Translations under genes and position numbers: made by a program
Shown: positions 24,846 through 36,600 of the stretch, in pieces
Position numbering within the stretch: position 1 is the stretch's first letter
Layout: each line of letters begins with the position of its first letter
DNA from: Zerene cesonia
Lineage: Eukaryota; Arthropoda; Insecta; Lepidoptera; Pieridae
Direction of reading: 5' to 3'
DNA: 64,000 nt
Assembly (NCBI RefSeq): GCF_012273895.1
Contig: NC_052105.1
Span: 2,046,001-2,110,000 of the forward strand
The notes under the pieces: generated by a model
Seen by the model: the letters and a program-made list of their open reading frames with translations, nothing else
Databases searched by the model: none
Told to the model about the DNA's origin: nothing

Positions 24846-25028
24846 ACTAGCTGCACGCCCCGGCTCCGCCCGGGTTGTCATTTATCGTAATTAAAATTAT
24901 TTAAATTATCCTATCTCTCAAGTTGGATCGAACTGAACATGGTGTGCGAATTTTATTATAATCGGTTAAGTGGTTTAGGAGTCCATTGAGGACAAACATT
25001 GTGACATGAGATTTATTTATATTAAGAT
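24846..25028 (+). repeat. CTAGCTG-headed repeat, third type
   Basis: CTAGCTGCACGCCCCGGCTC, CGCCCGGGTTGTCATTTATC, then TCTCAAGTTGGATCGAACTG. The inverse of this is found at 48828-49052. Confidence 0.7.
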
Positions 25029-25836
25029 TGAAAGTTATACCTATTTCTTATTTATTTACAACACAAACTTCTTTACTTATTTGATGCCATACAAGATATT
25101 AATCCTAATTCGAATTATTAAAACTAGGTACTAGTAGTTATTAATACCACAGACTATAAAAAAAAACATCACCCATGCAAACGTTATTACGAAAACTGGT
25201 TATCCAAACGACTTTAGCTTCAGGTCCCTTTCGGGCCAATAAAATACGTTATAATTGAATTCGCATAGGATCGTCCCATCCGACCTGTCGTTCGTTGATT
25301 GGCTGGCATTCAAATTCCCTCCAACGAGGTGTTGCGTTATAAGGTTATTCTGTGGCTAATATTTTTGCATGTCCCTAGGCTAAACGGTTGGTAATGGACC
25401 ATGAAATTAAGCGATTTATGGAACGGGTGTGGTTATGGGTAGGTTATTCTGCGAGTAAACATTTCTGTGCGCTGACGAGTTTCGATCGAGTATGGAATTT
25501 TTTGGGCATTGTATTTTTATCAATTCGATATAGTTTTCTGGGAGTTTAAACTAGGAAAGTACATCTGCAGCTATAGGATAATAAGAGCAGCGAAATTATG
25601 ATTCCATCAATCACAGAATGATATATTGAGACATACATTGTATTTTAAATGAGTAATACAATGACTTTTTTATTACTCGATTTCTATGATAATTTTAGGA
25701 TATCTAATTATTTATCATTTATGAATTAATTAAACCAAATCCAAAATAATATAACTTCTAATGGAAAACTGAAATAGCGCTCAAACCTATCTCCATTAAA
25801 ACCTCGTTTCACTTTTCCTAAACGTTTATATTAAAG

Positions 25837-26045
25837 ACTAGCTGCGGTCCGCGGTACAACCCGCGTAAGTCCGTATCACGTAGGAATATCAAATTAATCA
25901 TATCTTGTGATAGAGTAAACCGATTTCGATGAAACAAAAACTAAGTTATACCTCAAGTTACGTATAATTTTTGTATATAAACATTGTCTGCATTTAATTC
26001 GTAGATTTTACGTGATGTGCGCACAAGCAAACAGACAAAAATTTC
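25837..26045 (+). repeat. CTAGCTG-family repeat, diverged
   Basis: CTAGCTGCGGTCCGCGGTAC, then CCCGCGTAAGTCCGTATCAC and GTAGGAATATC, as in the 40-kb copy. The 3' half is replaced by unrelated-looking sequence with an ACAAGCAAACAGAC block. Confidence 0.55.
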
Positions 26046-28508
26046 AAAAATGATGGAAATGGGTTCTGTTAGTTATCTTTTCACACACTGGCTATTTTTT
26101 TTTCTATTTTTTCAATGTACAAAAATGACTTTTCTACAGATTTATTATATGTATAGATGATTTATCAGAGCACTAAATCAATTTGATACAAAACAAAATG
26201 GAAGACTATTATTGAAACAGGTCTCGTTATTCAAAGGCGATCGTAAACTTACGTCTCGTAAAATTAGGCTTGATTAAATCGAAAAAGATTAGATTCAATG
26301 TTAGATTTTGTTACTGCTCGCCTTTCAGTCTGAAACTTGATGAGAGAAAATAAAACTGATAGCTTGAGATAATTAATTAAAGCACTTCGATGCTGTGGAA
26401 TACGGTGTTTTGAACTCAGTCTTGTCTGATGTATATACGAGTGTAGAATGAATATGAGTAGGTATATCACATAATAGGAGTCTGAGGAGAGTGCACGCAT
26501 ATAGTAATTAAGTATTGTGTATGTACATTTTTATTGACTTTAAAGTAATGTCACTGTTATTAGAAAGATTTTGCAGAGATTTTTCCTAATATCGTCATCC
26601 ATAAATTTTATATAGAAAAACAGTAACTAATTGCATAGTGGTTAATTTATGATTAACACTGAATTAAAGAAATCGTTTTAAACGGATATCACATTCAAAG
26701 TCATGAATATTGCTATCGTTCAAAGGCAAAAGATTTGACATATTTTAAAATTCGAATATTATACAAATTGTTTGATGTATTGTAAGACATGAACCTCTTC
26801 TGGTCAATTTAAAACTGACCCGACGGTTTGATGGCGGGATTTATATACTTTTTTATGACGCAATAAAGTTCCCTTAGAACCAAGCAAGACAGTTAATCAA
26901 GAGTTGACGTAAAACGAAAGTATTCAATGGCACAAGGGACAAGGGTGTTTAAAGAAAATGTTTATTAAATACAAGATAACATTTAATGAAGAAAGTTGGT
27001 CGATATTATTCAATGAATTCATAAAAAAATGGTATTATCTCAATATTTTTCTATGACTATTTAATATACAAACGTATTTAGATTTTTTTTATTTGTTATG
27101 GTCAGATACAAGTAATTAATTTAATTATATTGAATCTCCTTCATATCTGGAAGATACTGGCCATGCATAATTTTTAAATTCATAAAAATTGCTTTTGTTC
27201 GAATTTGGAATATTGTGCGGGAATCATATAACCTCAAATAAACTTTACCTCGATGTTTAAACGGTAGATATATCGTTCAAAATAAAGCAACAATTTTGAA
27301 AGGCGCTGTAAAATTGTAAATATTATCCGTAAAGTAATTACAGTGTTACTAATTACAATGTAAAAGCGTGGGCTGCCGTAAGCGGTGATTCTTAGATTTG
27401 ACTAAAAGTAAGTTCAAATTATAGCAAAATTTGAGTTTGTATATCTCAATATATAAACTCAAGCTCAAACATTTGTTATATATTTTTTTATTATATCGCC
27501 AATATTTTGTATACTATAACATTAAATCTTTATGACATTTTTAGTAATGCTATGAATACAATTTTATGTGAATACTTACTTTATGGTACTCGTTACCAAT
27601 CTAATTTTAGGGAACCGGAGAAAGATCGTAAGAAACAATTCAATTTTAATATTAAAGCATCTTCTATTGTACGAAAATCACATTTACGCCAAAAAGAATT
27701 TCAATATAAAATTGATTTAATATCATGATCGTTAAATTTTTATCGAAATTCTTTTATCGGGTGCTCTGAATGCTTCATCTTATTGCTTAATTGTAATTAA
27801 CGTATTCAATTTATATTTCATTTACATTTTAATTCAATTTTCAAGTTGTTGTTCGTAATATTTACAATGAGACAAAGTTGAATGTGACATAATCGGATAA
27901 AAGCTTTTGATAAATTTCCTAGGAAATTAAATTGCTCTATATAATGAAGTATCAGTAATTTCGAGAGATACTTTACATTCACAGAAAGAACAAACTCTAT
28001 TATTGCGCCGAGTCTACTAAATGTAGTAGGTATTGTCGTGTCACGTGTCGTGATATGACAATACCAAATAAATGAACAATGAAAAATAGTAGTTCCTGAA
28101 GGAATTTCAGGAACCACTATAGTATAATAATGAAACAAAAAACAATGCTTCAACTTCTATTTCGTCTCCTTGTTCAGCATTTTAAAAAAGAGTACGTGTG
28201 TCATCGGTTTACAAATTATCCTTATATTCGAAAAGGGTTTCCGATATGAGCTATTTATAGATAAACTTGTATTAAGGATCGAGTTGGAATATAAAATATA
28301 TATTACGCTAAAGGTCGTGGGTAATTTATGTTTTTATGGCAGTATTTACGAGGAGGACAGTTTGAAAAGATCGTTGCTTACAATAAGTTTATGGCAATCG
28401 CCAAACGAATTTGCGACTGGCGTAGCACTTATTGGAAATACATTTGTAAATTTATATATGAATATAATACGTGTATATAATCTTGTAGTAATAATGTTCG
28501 ACTAGCGT
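26046..28508. other. AT-rich region, no gene seen
   Basis: Contains frames of up to 111 codons (28170-28505, + and 27818-28153, -) with AT-driven composition and no motif. A small hairpin (GTTCCTGAA/TTCAGGAAC) lies near 28100. Confidence 0.65.
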
Positions 28509-28660
28509 CTTATCATCGTAATCAGCTCTTATTTATTCCCACTGCAGGGACACAGATCTATGAGGTTTTAGGCTATAATCCACCACGATGACCGCGGGTT
28601 GGCAGATGCCACATGTAGACAAATTTTTTGAAGTTTGATTTATGGACATACCAGTTTTCT
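28509..28660 (-). repeat. SINE 3' fragment, same family as 31994-32294
   Basis: Shares GGGACACAG, TATAATCCACCACG and GCGGGTTGGCAGATG blocks in the same order as the 32-kb copy, with many changes. The pol III head is missing. Confidence 0.65.
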
Positions 28661-31600
28661 TACAAAGGTTTTTAATCGGCTCATTATATAGCCGAATCAT
28701 TATATAGCCCATCGTAATAAATTTCTAATTGATGTTGATTAAACAACCATCCACCTTCAGTAATAATATGAAAATAATGTTTAGTAAAACAAATTTGAGT
28801 TATACATTTTCAAAAAGCGATCCTGACTTCCGAACTAGTAAATACTGTTTCTCAGAAGTTAGTTACTTTCTATCATTACAAAATTCGCAATATTTAAACG
28901 GAGACAAGATACATATTTATGGAAAAAGAGCATATGCATTAGTCTATTAATTTTATTCGCCTCTCAAGTATCATATTTTATGGTGATGCTTTCATTATTT
29001 TATATTATAACACAATTTGTCAAAGAGATAGTTGTTTTAACAGTTTTATATAGATCTATGTGAAAATAAAGCTACACTGACATTGTAGGTTTAAAATTTC
29101 CCGCAGATATGACCTAATTCGTAGAACTCAACAAAGCATTAAAAAAGTCACTGATGATTTTTTCTCCAATACCCTATTCAATTAATTCCCGCGTAAAATT
29201 TAATTTTCCTGAAAACTATCATTAAGCGCTCGGGACTATACTTGTATCAGATAGAACCTGAATATGACTTGAGACTCCTTAATGAATAGCGTTCAACCTT
29301 ACAATACAATTCTAAAGATCTATTCGCAGGCCCCTTTCAAGGATTTCTTGGAATAAAATGAGAAAGGATCTATCACAATTCATTATAATATGAAGCAGAT
29401 TTTCTATTGTGAACTTCCATTATAGTCTCATTTATATAAGATCAAACGTGATCCCACAATGGGCCTTGTCACATTTGAAATCGATTAGGATATGCCATTA
29501 TTAAATTGAACTCATTTATTTGAACACAATACTTCCTGAAAATAAATGGCTCGGTAATTTCATACAGTTATTTTAGAATATAATAAATGCACATCTTCTA
29601 AATCAATTGGTTTATGTGTTTTAAGGGCTATTAAAATAAATGCTATTGTTGTTTTACGTTTTAAAAAGGCATTGAGCCAAAATCGAAACTTTTTAATTCC
29701 TCCACGAGTTATAGCGCTGATGGTGAACGGACATTTTTTAAAACTCAAAAATGAATACACTGTCGTACAAATGACAATTTACAATTTTATTTCGGTTGCA
29801 AGTCTTTTCTGTTTTGTATTTGCAATGCAGCATAGGCGTCGGTGACATGAAAAATATATTTTAGTCCACATTGGGCTAGGATTGAGGTCGTTTTTTGTCC
29901 TTAATATATATTTGTTATAATATAAAAAAAATTATAGATTTCACCGCACTTTCGTTTATCTGTGTGCCTTTGACAATTTGAAATCGAAAAATTCAATTCT
30001 TTTGGAATATTTTTTCAATAAAACGGAGAAAATATTAACAAACACAATCTGGAATAAAAGTTAGCAACATGGAGACGATAGGCAGATGTCATGTTATCAT
30101 TGCATACGACACGATGTTCACAAACTTAGTTTGGAACGGACTCGGAGAAAAATATAAGGTGTCTTAGTTTATAATTTCGAATAAAACTTCATGCACAGCT
30201 AGCTAGGGCTAATTTACATTTGTGGTTACAATACATATGGTAAAATTAATACGTTAGCATGAATTTAATTATAAACGATGGCAAACAGAAGTGTTTTTTA
30301 TTTATTTTTAAAATTTAACAATAACACCTACTTACCAAATTATAAATTCTATTTTGTGTGTATCCATCTTCAATTAATTGATGCGGAAGTTTACGCGCGG
30401 CGCTTGTAATTTATAATTATGAAGAAGGTCATCCGAAATTAATTCGTCATCACCGCCCATGTTTTCACGAATTCTTTAAATAAATATTATCTTATTCTTA
30501 CCGACCTTGAGGCCAAATAATTTCTTGAATATTTGAGGTATTTGGGTTATGTTTTAGCTACTATAGATTTACCGGGGCCTCACACGATAAATGCAGCTTC
30601 AAAAGTGCAACCCTGAACACTTTAGATATTCCGAACATTGGAGCTCATCTACAGAACTTTAGTCTCATCCGTACTTAAAGTTGAGAAGTTCTCGCTTAAA
30701 CAAATAACGCATTTGAATATCCAGCCCAGTTTGAATTGAATAGCTCGAATACTTGCCAGTTTCCACTTGAAAACTTAAGTTTGTGGTTAAAAATTGCCTC
30801 ATACGTTACACGATGAAAGCAACTGGGATAGCAACGGCCAAATTATTAAGAGTTGGATTTGCAAAGAATGGAACTCGTGCTTTGGATTCCTTACAATGAT
30901 ACCTAAGAATTCTTTGTCATTCGTTTCTTTTTGTTTCTTTTTATTAGTGCGATAATTTTTCAGATATTATACTGAAGTGATGATTTGTCGTTCCAAATTA
31001 TAAAATGGTTTTCTACCCGGTTTATAATGTACCGATTTCTGTAATTAATAATGCGATTGTTTATGTATTATATCAGATGAATATACATAATAATAGACAA
31101 ATGAACTTCTAATTAAGCTGTACTGATTACGAATCCTGTCACGATATGAACTGTATTCATCAGGCTTTAGTTTTGGTGAGACAGTTTGATTAATTTAATT
31201 TTCCACGTCGTGTGCTAGGGGAGGACATATTGTGACAATATTAAATAATTATGCTGTTAGTCATTTAATTAATGTTGTAAACTTAGTTGAAGTTTTGGTG
31301 ACTTCAGATTTGTCTAATTGTAATTAGTAATTTAGAGCCACAAAAGAAATAACTCAAAGAATAATCAATTGAATAAATACTCTTTATTGCGAGTATAAAG
31401 AAAACAAAACAGTGCAATTGTTTTAAAGATGTACAAGGGGTGGCTTTATCGCTTGTGAGCGTTTTCTTCCAAAAAACCCAAATTGAAAATTGGATTTAAT
31501 TAAAATGTCCCATATTTGGTTAAGTTTTTATTAATTAAGAAAAATTTCGTTTGTTTTAAAACAATGAATTTTATATTCCATATAGGAAACCATTAGTATT

Positions 31601-31993
31601 AAGTTGTAATGACTTTCAGTATGTACGCCAACTAATTATAAATTCACAAACTTGACTATTTGTGTGAAATCAGATAAACAGCGCAATTAATTGTCTTAGT
31701 AAGTTATGTGTGTTGCAAGTTGTATAATAATTTACCAACCAACTTAATATTATCACTCATAGACGTATCAACAAAATAATATAGAGTTTGTACACGAACA
31801 ATATTGTATTTTAAAACGGCAATAGTCTATTATAAGCCGCGCTTTTCCACTCTCACGCATAAAACAGATTACATCTAGCTCACTCACCTAAGCGTCAGGC
31901 AATTATCTGACTTTCGTATTGTCAGTCTGCAGAGTGTGCGTTGAAGTATACTTACTTATTAAGCAATTAAAATTTATTTCTGTAATATAACAA
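28661..31993. other. AT-rich region, no gene seen
   Basis: No coding, RNA or clear repeat signal recognised. Confidence 0.65.
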
Positions 31994-32294
31994 TATGTCA
32001 TCATCATCTGCCCATATATGTTCCCACTACTGGGACACAGGCCTCCTATGAGGATTCAGGCCGTAATCCACCACGCTGGCCAAGTGCGGGTTGGCAGATG
32101 TCACATGTCGTCGAACTTTTGATTCTCGGACATGCCGGTTTCCTCACTATGTTTTCCTTCACCATTTGATGTGATGTTTTCTACAAGCGCAAATAAATTG
32201 AAAAATCAATTTATTTCCTGCACGCACGCCTGGTCTCGAACCCCGACTTATCGATTTTGAAATCCGAGGTTCTCACCACTGAGTCACCACTGCT
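31994..32294 (-). repeat. tRNA-derived SINE, near full length
   Basis: Read on the minus strand it starts AGCAGTGGTGACTCAGTGGT, has B box GGTTCGAGACC, and ends in a (TGA)n-type tail (TCATCATCATC on +). The 3' half, with TGGGACACAGGCCTCC on the + strand, is shared with the fragment at 28509-28660. Confidence 0.75.
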
Positions 32295-32499
32295 CTCAAA
32301 CTTTTAATTTAATATCTTTCTTATTAATCTTTTTCTTCATGAACAATAGAAAAGTGTTCACCACGATCTCAACTGCTTGCGAAGATTTGGTCTGAGATGT
32401 AGCCCACTTCCACAAGACCTCCTGAATTTAGCATTGGTCGGAAAATTTTTATTCATTTTTATTAATTCGTAGCATTTGTTTTTTATTATTTTTCATTTA

Positions 32500-32623
32500 A
32501 ATATCTAACACTGAAAGAATTTTTCAAAACGGACGGAGCAGTAGATCCTTTCCTGAGATTAGCGCGTTCAAACAAGCAAACAAACTCTTCAGCTTTATAA
32601 ATTTAGTATAGAAGTATAGATTA
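32500..32623 (+). repeat. CTAG-headed repeat of the GAAAGAATTTTT type, 3' part
   Basis: ATATCTAACACTGAAAGAAT, GAGATTAGCGCGTTCAAACA and AACTCTTCAGCTTTATAAAT match the copy at 50491-50655. The head is missing. Confidence 0.7.
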
Positions 32624-33299
32624 GAATTAAAAAGTCCGATCTGCATCAGTCATTTCAGTTTTATAAACTCATCCTATGGCTATTTGTCGACGTCACATTT
32701 TTAAAAGACGAATAAAAAGAGTTATAATTGTTAGAAAAATACACATACCTTCATTACGTGTAATACATTACACGTGTTTCAAATTTAATTGCTGCATTTT
32801 TCAATTGCTTTTTTTAAAGGCAAGCCAAAAAATATTTTGATACAATATTAGTTTACTTAATATGACCAAGTGACAATCATGATTTTAGGGCGTTTGAAAA
32901 ATGTATTTTATCACAGTTTATAAACATACACAACTGGGTGGTTTTAACGAAACTGCTACTAGGTGGCGTTAGGTGTGCGAAAGTTTTCATTACTTACGGC
33001 CAACCTATTGCTTTCAACAGTACATGCCATGTCCTGATGGTAATAAGGACAAAAATAACTGAAACAAAATATTAATAAAATAAAAAAGTATAATTAAGGC
33101 TTAGATATAGATAAGTGAATAAGTAACACAAAAGAAAAATTATAAGTAAATAGAAATATCGCTCCTTAATGTTTTCATATCAAAATATAAAGTGTTCGAT
33201 ATTTAACTCAATAGTTTCGTTAATCCAATTACGAATTCCTGTCAATTGATGCTATGCACACAATACATCGCGATAGAAGATGAAGAAAGAGCGGCAAGT

Positions 33300-33475
33300 G
33301 CAACGCATGCGCGAATAATACAGAGGGTAGATGGTCAGTCACGCGGTTTCAGTCAGCGAAGGAACACCGTACAGTAAACACGTGCGCGGTTTCACGGGAT
33401 CGCGAGTGCTATAAAATTACGTAAGCGTTATAATGAAAGTTCGGAAGCGGTAGCGTGCAATGCGCGACTTGCGTA
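33300..33475 (+). promoter_or_regulatory. Fur2: Probable Fur2 promoter and 5' UTR with upstream ATGs
   Basis: This stretch is GC- and CpG-rich against AT-rich surroundings. CGCATGCGCG at 33304-33313 resembles an NRF1-type palindrome. Two arthropod initiator-like TCAGTC motifs lie at 33335 and 33349. No TATA box is at the expected distance. Two upstream ATGs precede the main start (33433 and 33460). The TSS is inferred from motifs only. Confidence 0.5.
33433..33453 (+). other. Upstream ORF 1 of Fur2 (6 codons)
   Basis: ATG at 33433 reads MKVRKR and then TAG at 33451-33453, entirely upstream of the main ATG. It matters only if the transcript starts before 33433, as the initiator-like motifs suggest. 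Confidence 0.45.
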
Positions 33476-33525
33476 ATGCCACCGTTTCTCGTGGTCGTGC
33501 TGTTAGCAGTGCTGAACTTGTGTGA
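33460..33525 (+). other. Upstream ORF 2 of Fur2, overlapping the main start
   Basis: ATG at 33460 opens a 21-codon frame ending TGA at 33523-33525. It overlaps the Fur2 ATG (33476) in a different frame and has G at -3. An overlapping uORF of this kind normally lowers main-frame translation. Confidence 0.45.
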
Positions 33526-33616
33526 GCCGTTGTACCACGGTCAGTTCGCACTGAATGTGCCAAGTGGAAATGCGAACGAACTGGCACACAGACATGGTTT
33601 TATTAATCATGGACAG
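33476..33616 (+). CDS. Fur2: Fur2 exon 1: signal peptide and start of prodomain
   Basis: Encodes 47 residues. The first ATG in this frame is 33476; an in-frame TGA at 33434 closes the frame upstream, so an upstream GTG start at 33455 is not needed. MPPFLVVVLLAVLNLC is a typical hydrophobic signal peptide. It is followed by QFALNVPSGNANELAHRHGF, which fits the start of convertase prodomains (a strand, an Ala-rich helix, then HGF-N-GQ). The donor is CAG|GTAAAG after 33616, phase 0. The next intron is 16.3 kb, so this exon was identified from sequence character and from its clean join to exon 2. Confidence 0.88.
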
Positions 33617-36600
33617 GTAAAGTTTCACTGCAGAAACTCATTTTAACTTTTATGAATTTTGGAGATTATTGTCATGATATTTTTCATATTAATTTCGGTT
33701 AGTTATTTTATACGTAAAGTTCAAAAAAGCGTATTTTATCAACGCGAAAAATCACAAAAATGTTAATATCAATTTTTTAATTATAAGTTTAATATCAATT
33801 TTTATTTCCTTTCATAAGTGGAAATCGCCGGATATTTATTTTATAGTTTGTTCATTCTTGTTACCGATAATTCAAATATTAAAACCTGATACAAAATGTA
33901 TATATTTTAAGCAGAACCACTGGAGATTAAAAAATAATAATTTCTGTCTAAAAGTCAAATTTCCAGATGCAAGCGTATACATATCTAGTAGAAAAAGTCT
34001 ATTTGGTAAAAGTTTTTAGGGTTAAAAATAAGGTATGTATCCTTAAATCCCAAATTTACTAATAATAACGAATACAAAGAATTTTTCGTTTTGCTCTTTA
34101 AATTCTATTTATTAAATCAACACACAATTTTAATGTCTTATAAGTTTCACTCGTAGGTTACTAGTAAGCTGCCTTTTCAGTTTCATTCAACATTTACTAA
34201 GTATATCTTTCAATTAACTCACCTTTATTCTATTAACGTGATAACGCAACATATCAGCTTTTATCAATTAAAAATAATTTCTAGTTAATAGTTTAAATAT
34301 TAAATGGAAGCCAAGTTCATTCGCATATAAAACTTTTATTAGGTACGTATACGTTTTTTCTTGGCTTCATCCTTTCATTACGTTACTCGTAGCAATCTAA
34401 AGCTCGTTCTAAGATGAATATATTTTAACCGTGGAAATGTGAAACATAATAAGTGAGTATCTTACATTACTTAACAAGGCTTTTACTTGATGTTTATGTT
34501 GTTTTACCTTGATTAAATTACATTAATAATGTACCTTATTATTAAAACATACAAAGTTTAGTGTTCTATGAAAAATCTAAACTTTTAATAGAATAAAGAG
34601 AAAACCTTCGGTATTTTTATGTTTGGAATAATTGCACGTTAAAACCACTGGATCGATTTCAAAATTATTTCATCATTAGAAAGCTGTAACTTCACTGAGT
34701 GACATAGGCACATTTACAGCGAACAGATAGTACTTAATTATAGTGAAAACGTAATCATATAATCGTAGATAACACTAGTCTAACAAGTAAATAATGTCAG
34801 TTTTGAGGTGCATCTTTTAAGTAAATTATATACAAGCTGGAAGTTGCGGCTTCTCTCGCGTGGTACCAGCCTAGAATGTAGCCCATGTGATAATCCATAC
34901 TATAATCTATTTCTGCAACAAATTTCATGAAACAGAGGTCTTTGAGTGAAAGAGTAACAAACCTCCATATATTCTTACAAATTTTCGCGTTTATATTATT
35001 AGTAGGATCAATCGAATCCTTTAATTTGATTGCTGGGTATTTGGTAGTTCAGTTATTCTTTGATAGACACGTCCTAGTTTATAATCTGGGTTTTCGGACC
35101 GCACCGAGCTAAACATTTCAAATTCAATCCGATATTCGTCGAAACTTTGCGGATTGTTGAATTTAATTCAGCTTTGATCCGAGTAAAGAATTCGATTTTA
35201 CATTATTTATTGGATTCTCACTTGTAAATAATATGAATATTTGTCTATCTATTTTCGATTAAAATTGCTATTCTTTTAAATAAATTACTGTAGACGAATT
35301 TTATTTGTAAATCTGATACTATGATTGTAGCTAGGTACTGTATATTGTATTCATTGAAATAAAACGTATGTAAATAAATTGAAATAAATAAAATGAATAG
35401 CCGAACAACTAAATGCATACTCTTTACAGTTATCAGAAAATATGAATTGTATCGCTTGCAAAACGATTTCTGTGGCAATTAACTTGGATATTTATATATG
35501 TGTTTGTTACCTCATAACTCTAGGTGAATCGATTTATATGATTCTTATTTATTTGAAAGTTGGTGCCACTCACATGGTCCCAGTTAATTTAGTCTAGTTT
35601 TGACAGTTTGAAAGTGGTTAAGTGATTTCTTAAAAAATAAATATTACACGAGCCAATTTATGCAAATGGTCTTCATTATTTTTTTACTAATGGAGTACCA
35701 TTACATACACACCATACCATATCGGGTAGTAACCCAATAGAGGGCCTCCGCCAATGTCCAGTACAAGTTGTGTAATTTTTTTCTTACTATTCACATCAAA
35801 TTGAAACGCATACCATATTTACTGGTATCACAACAGCTATTTATAATTGTCCTTGCGAAACATTCGTCAGGTCACCTAGTACTTCTACAATCTTTTTTTT
35901 ATGAAAAAATTTACACCATTTTTTTTAAACCTGGTGTGTGGTCTACAAATCTAATCGAAAGTTCTCAAAGTAACAAACCCAAAATATACAGCCTAATTTA
36001 AAAAAAAAAATCCATTTTTTAAATTTGAAAAACAACATTTTCCTCTTTGGAATACATAAAAATTCATGAATCTCTAAATAAAACAGTAACTGAGTTGTAT
36101 CAATAGACGCTTCTCGGAATAAATTATTGGTAACTTACTACCGGATTCAGTAAATTTTATGATTTGGAGCTATTTTCAGACGTTTAGGTTTATTTCGTAC
36201 TTCAGCAATCCTCCTTCACCTCCCTTTCCCGTGGGAATTGAATATTCTAGATGGATAAATGTCTTCGTGTTCTAACTAGTCGGAATTTATCTGGAACTGT
36301 GAGAATATATTATTAGATGTTTATAGGTCTGGATTGCAAATTTTATTTTTTATTTATATGTGTTTATATTATTATGTAACTGGATATGAATAATAGTGTA
36401 TATCTTATTCAAACCAAACTCTTTGTAGGAATATTTTATACACGTAACATTCGCTGATTGTTTGTTAATTATCTCACTAGCATAATGCTCTTCAGTTTAA
36501 AACGGCAATAAAATTGCTTAGTAAATATCGCATTTATCACATCATAAAAAATATTGCTCCAAAAAGAAATATCACTCATTTTAAATGATGTTGAAATGTG

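Noticed and set aside
28170..28505. A 111-codon protein gene
   Set aside because: AT-driven amino acid content, no motif, no splice or promoter context, and a similar-length frame occurs on the other strand next to it.
33455..33475. Start of Fur2 at a GTG upstream of the ATG
   Set aside because: ATG 33476 begins a textbook signal peptide; the added residues QCATCV would disrupt it and GTG starts are rare in animals.
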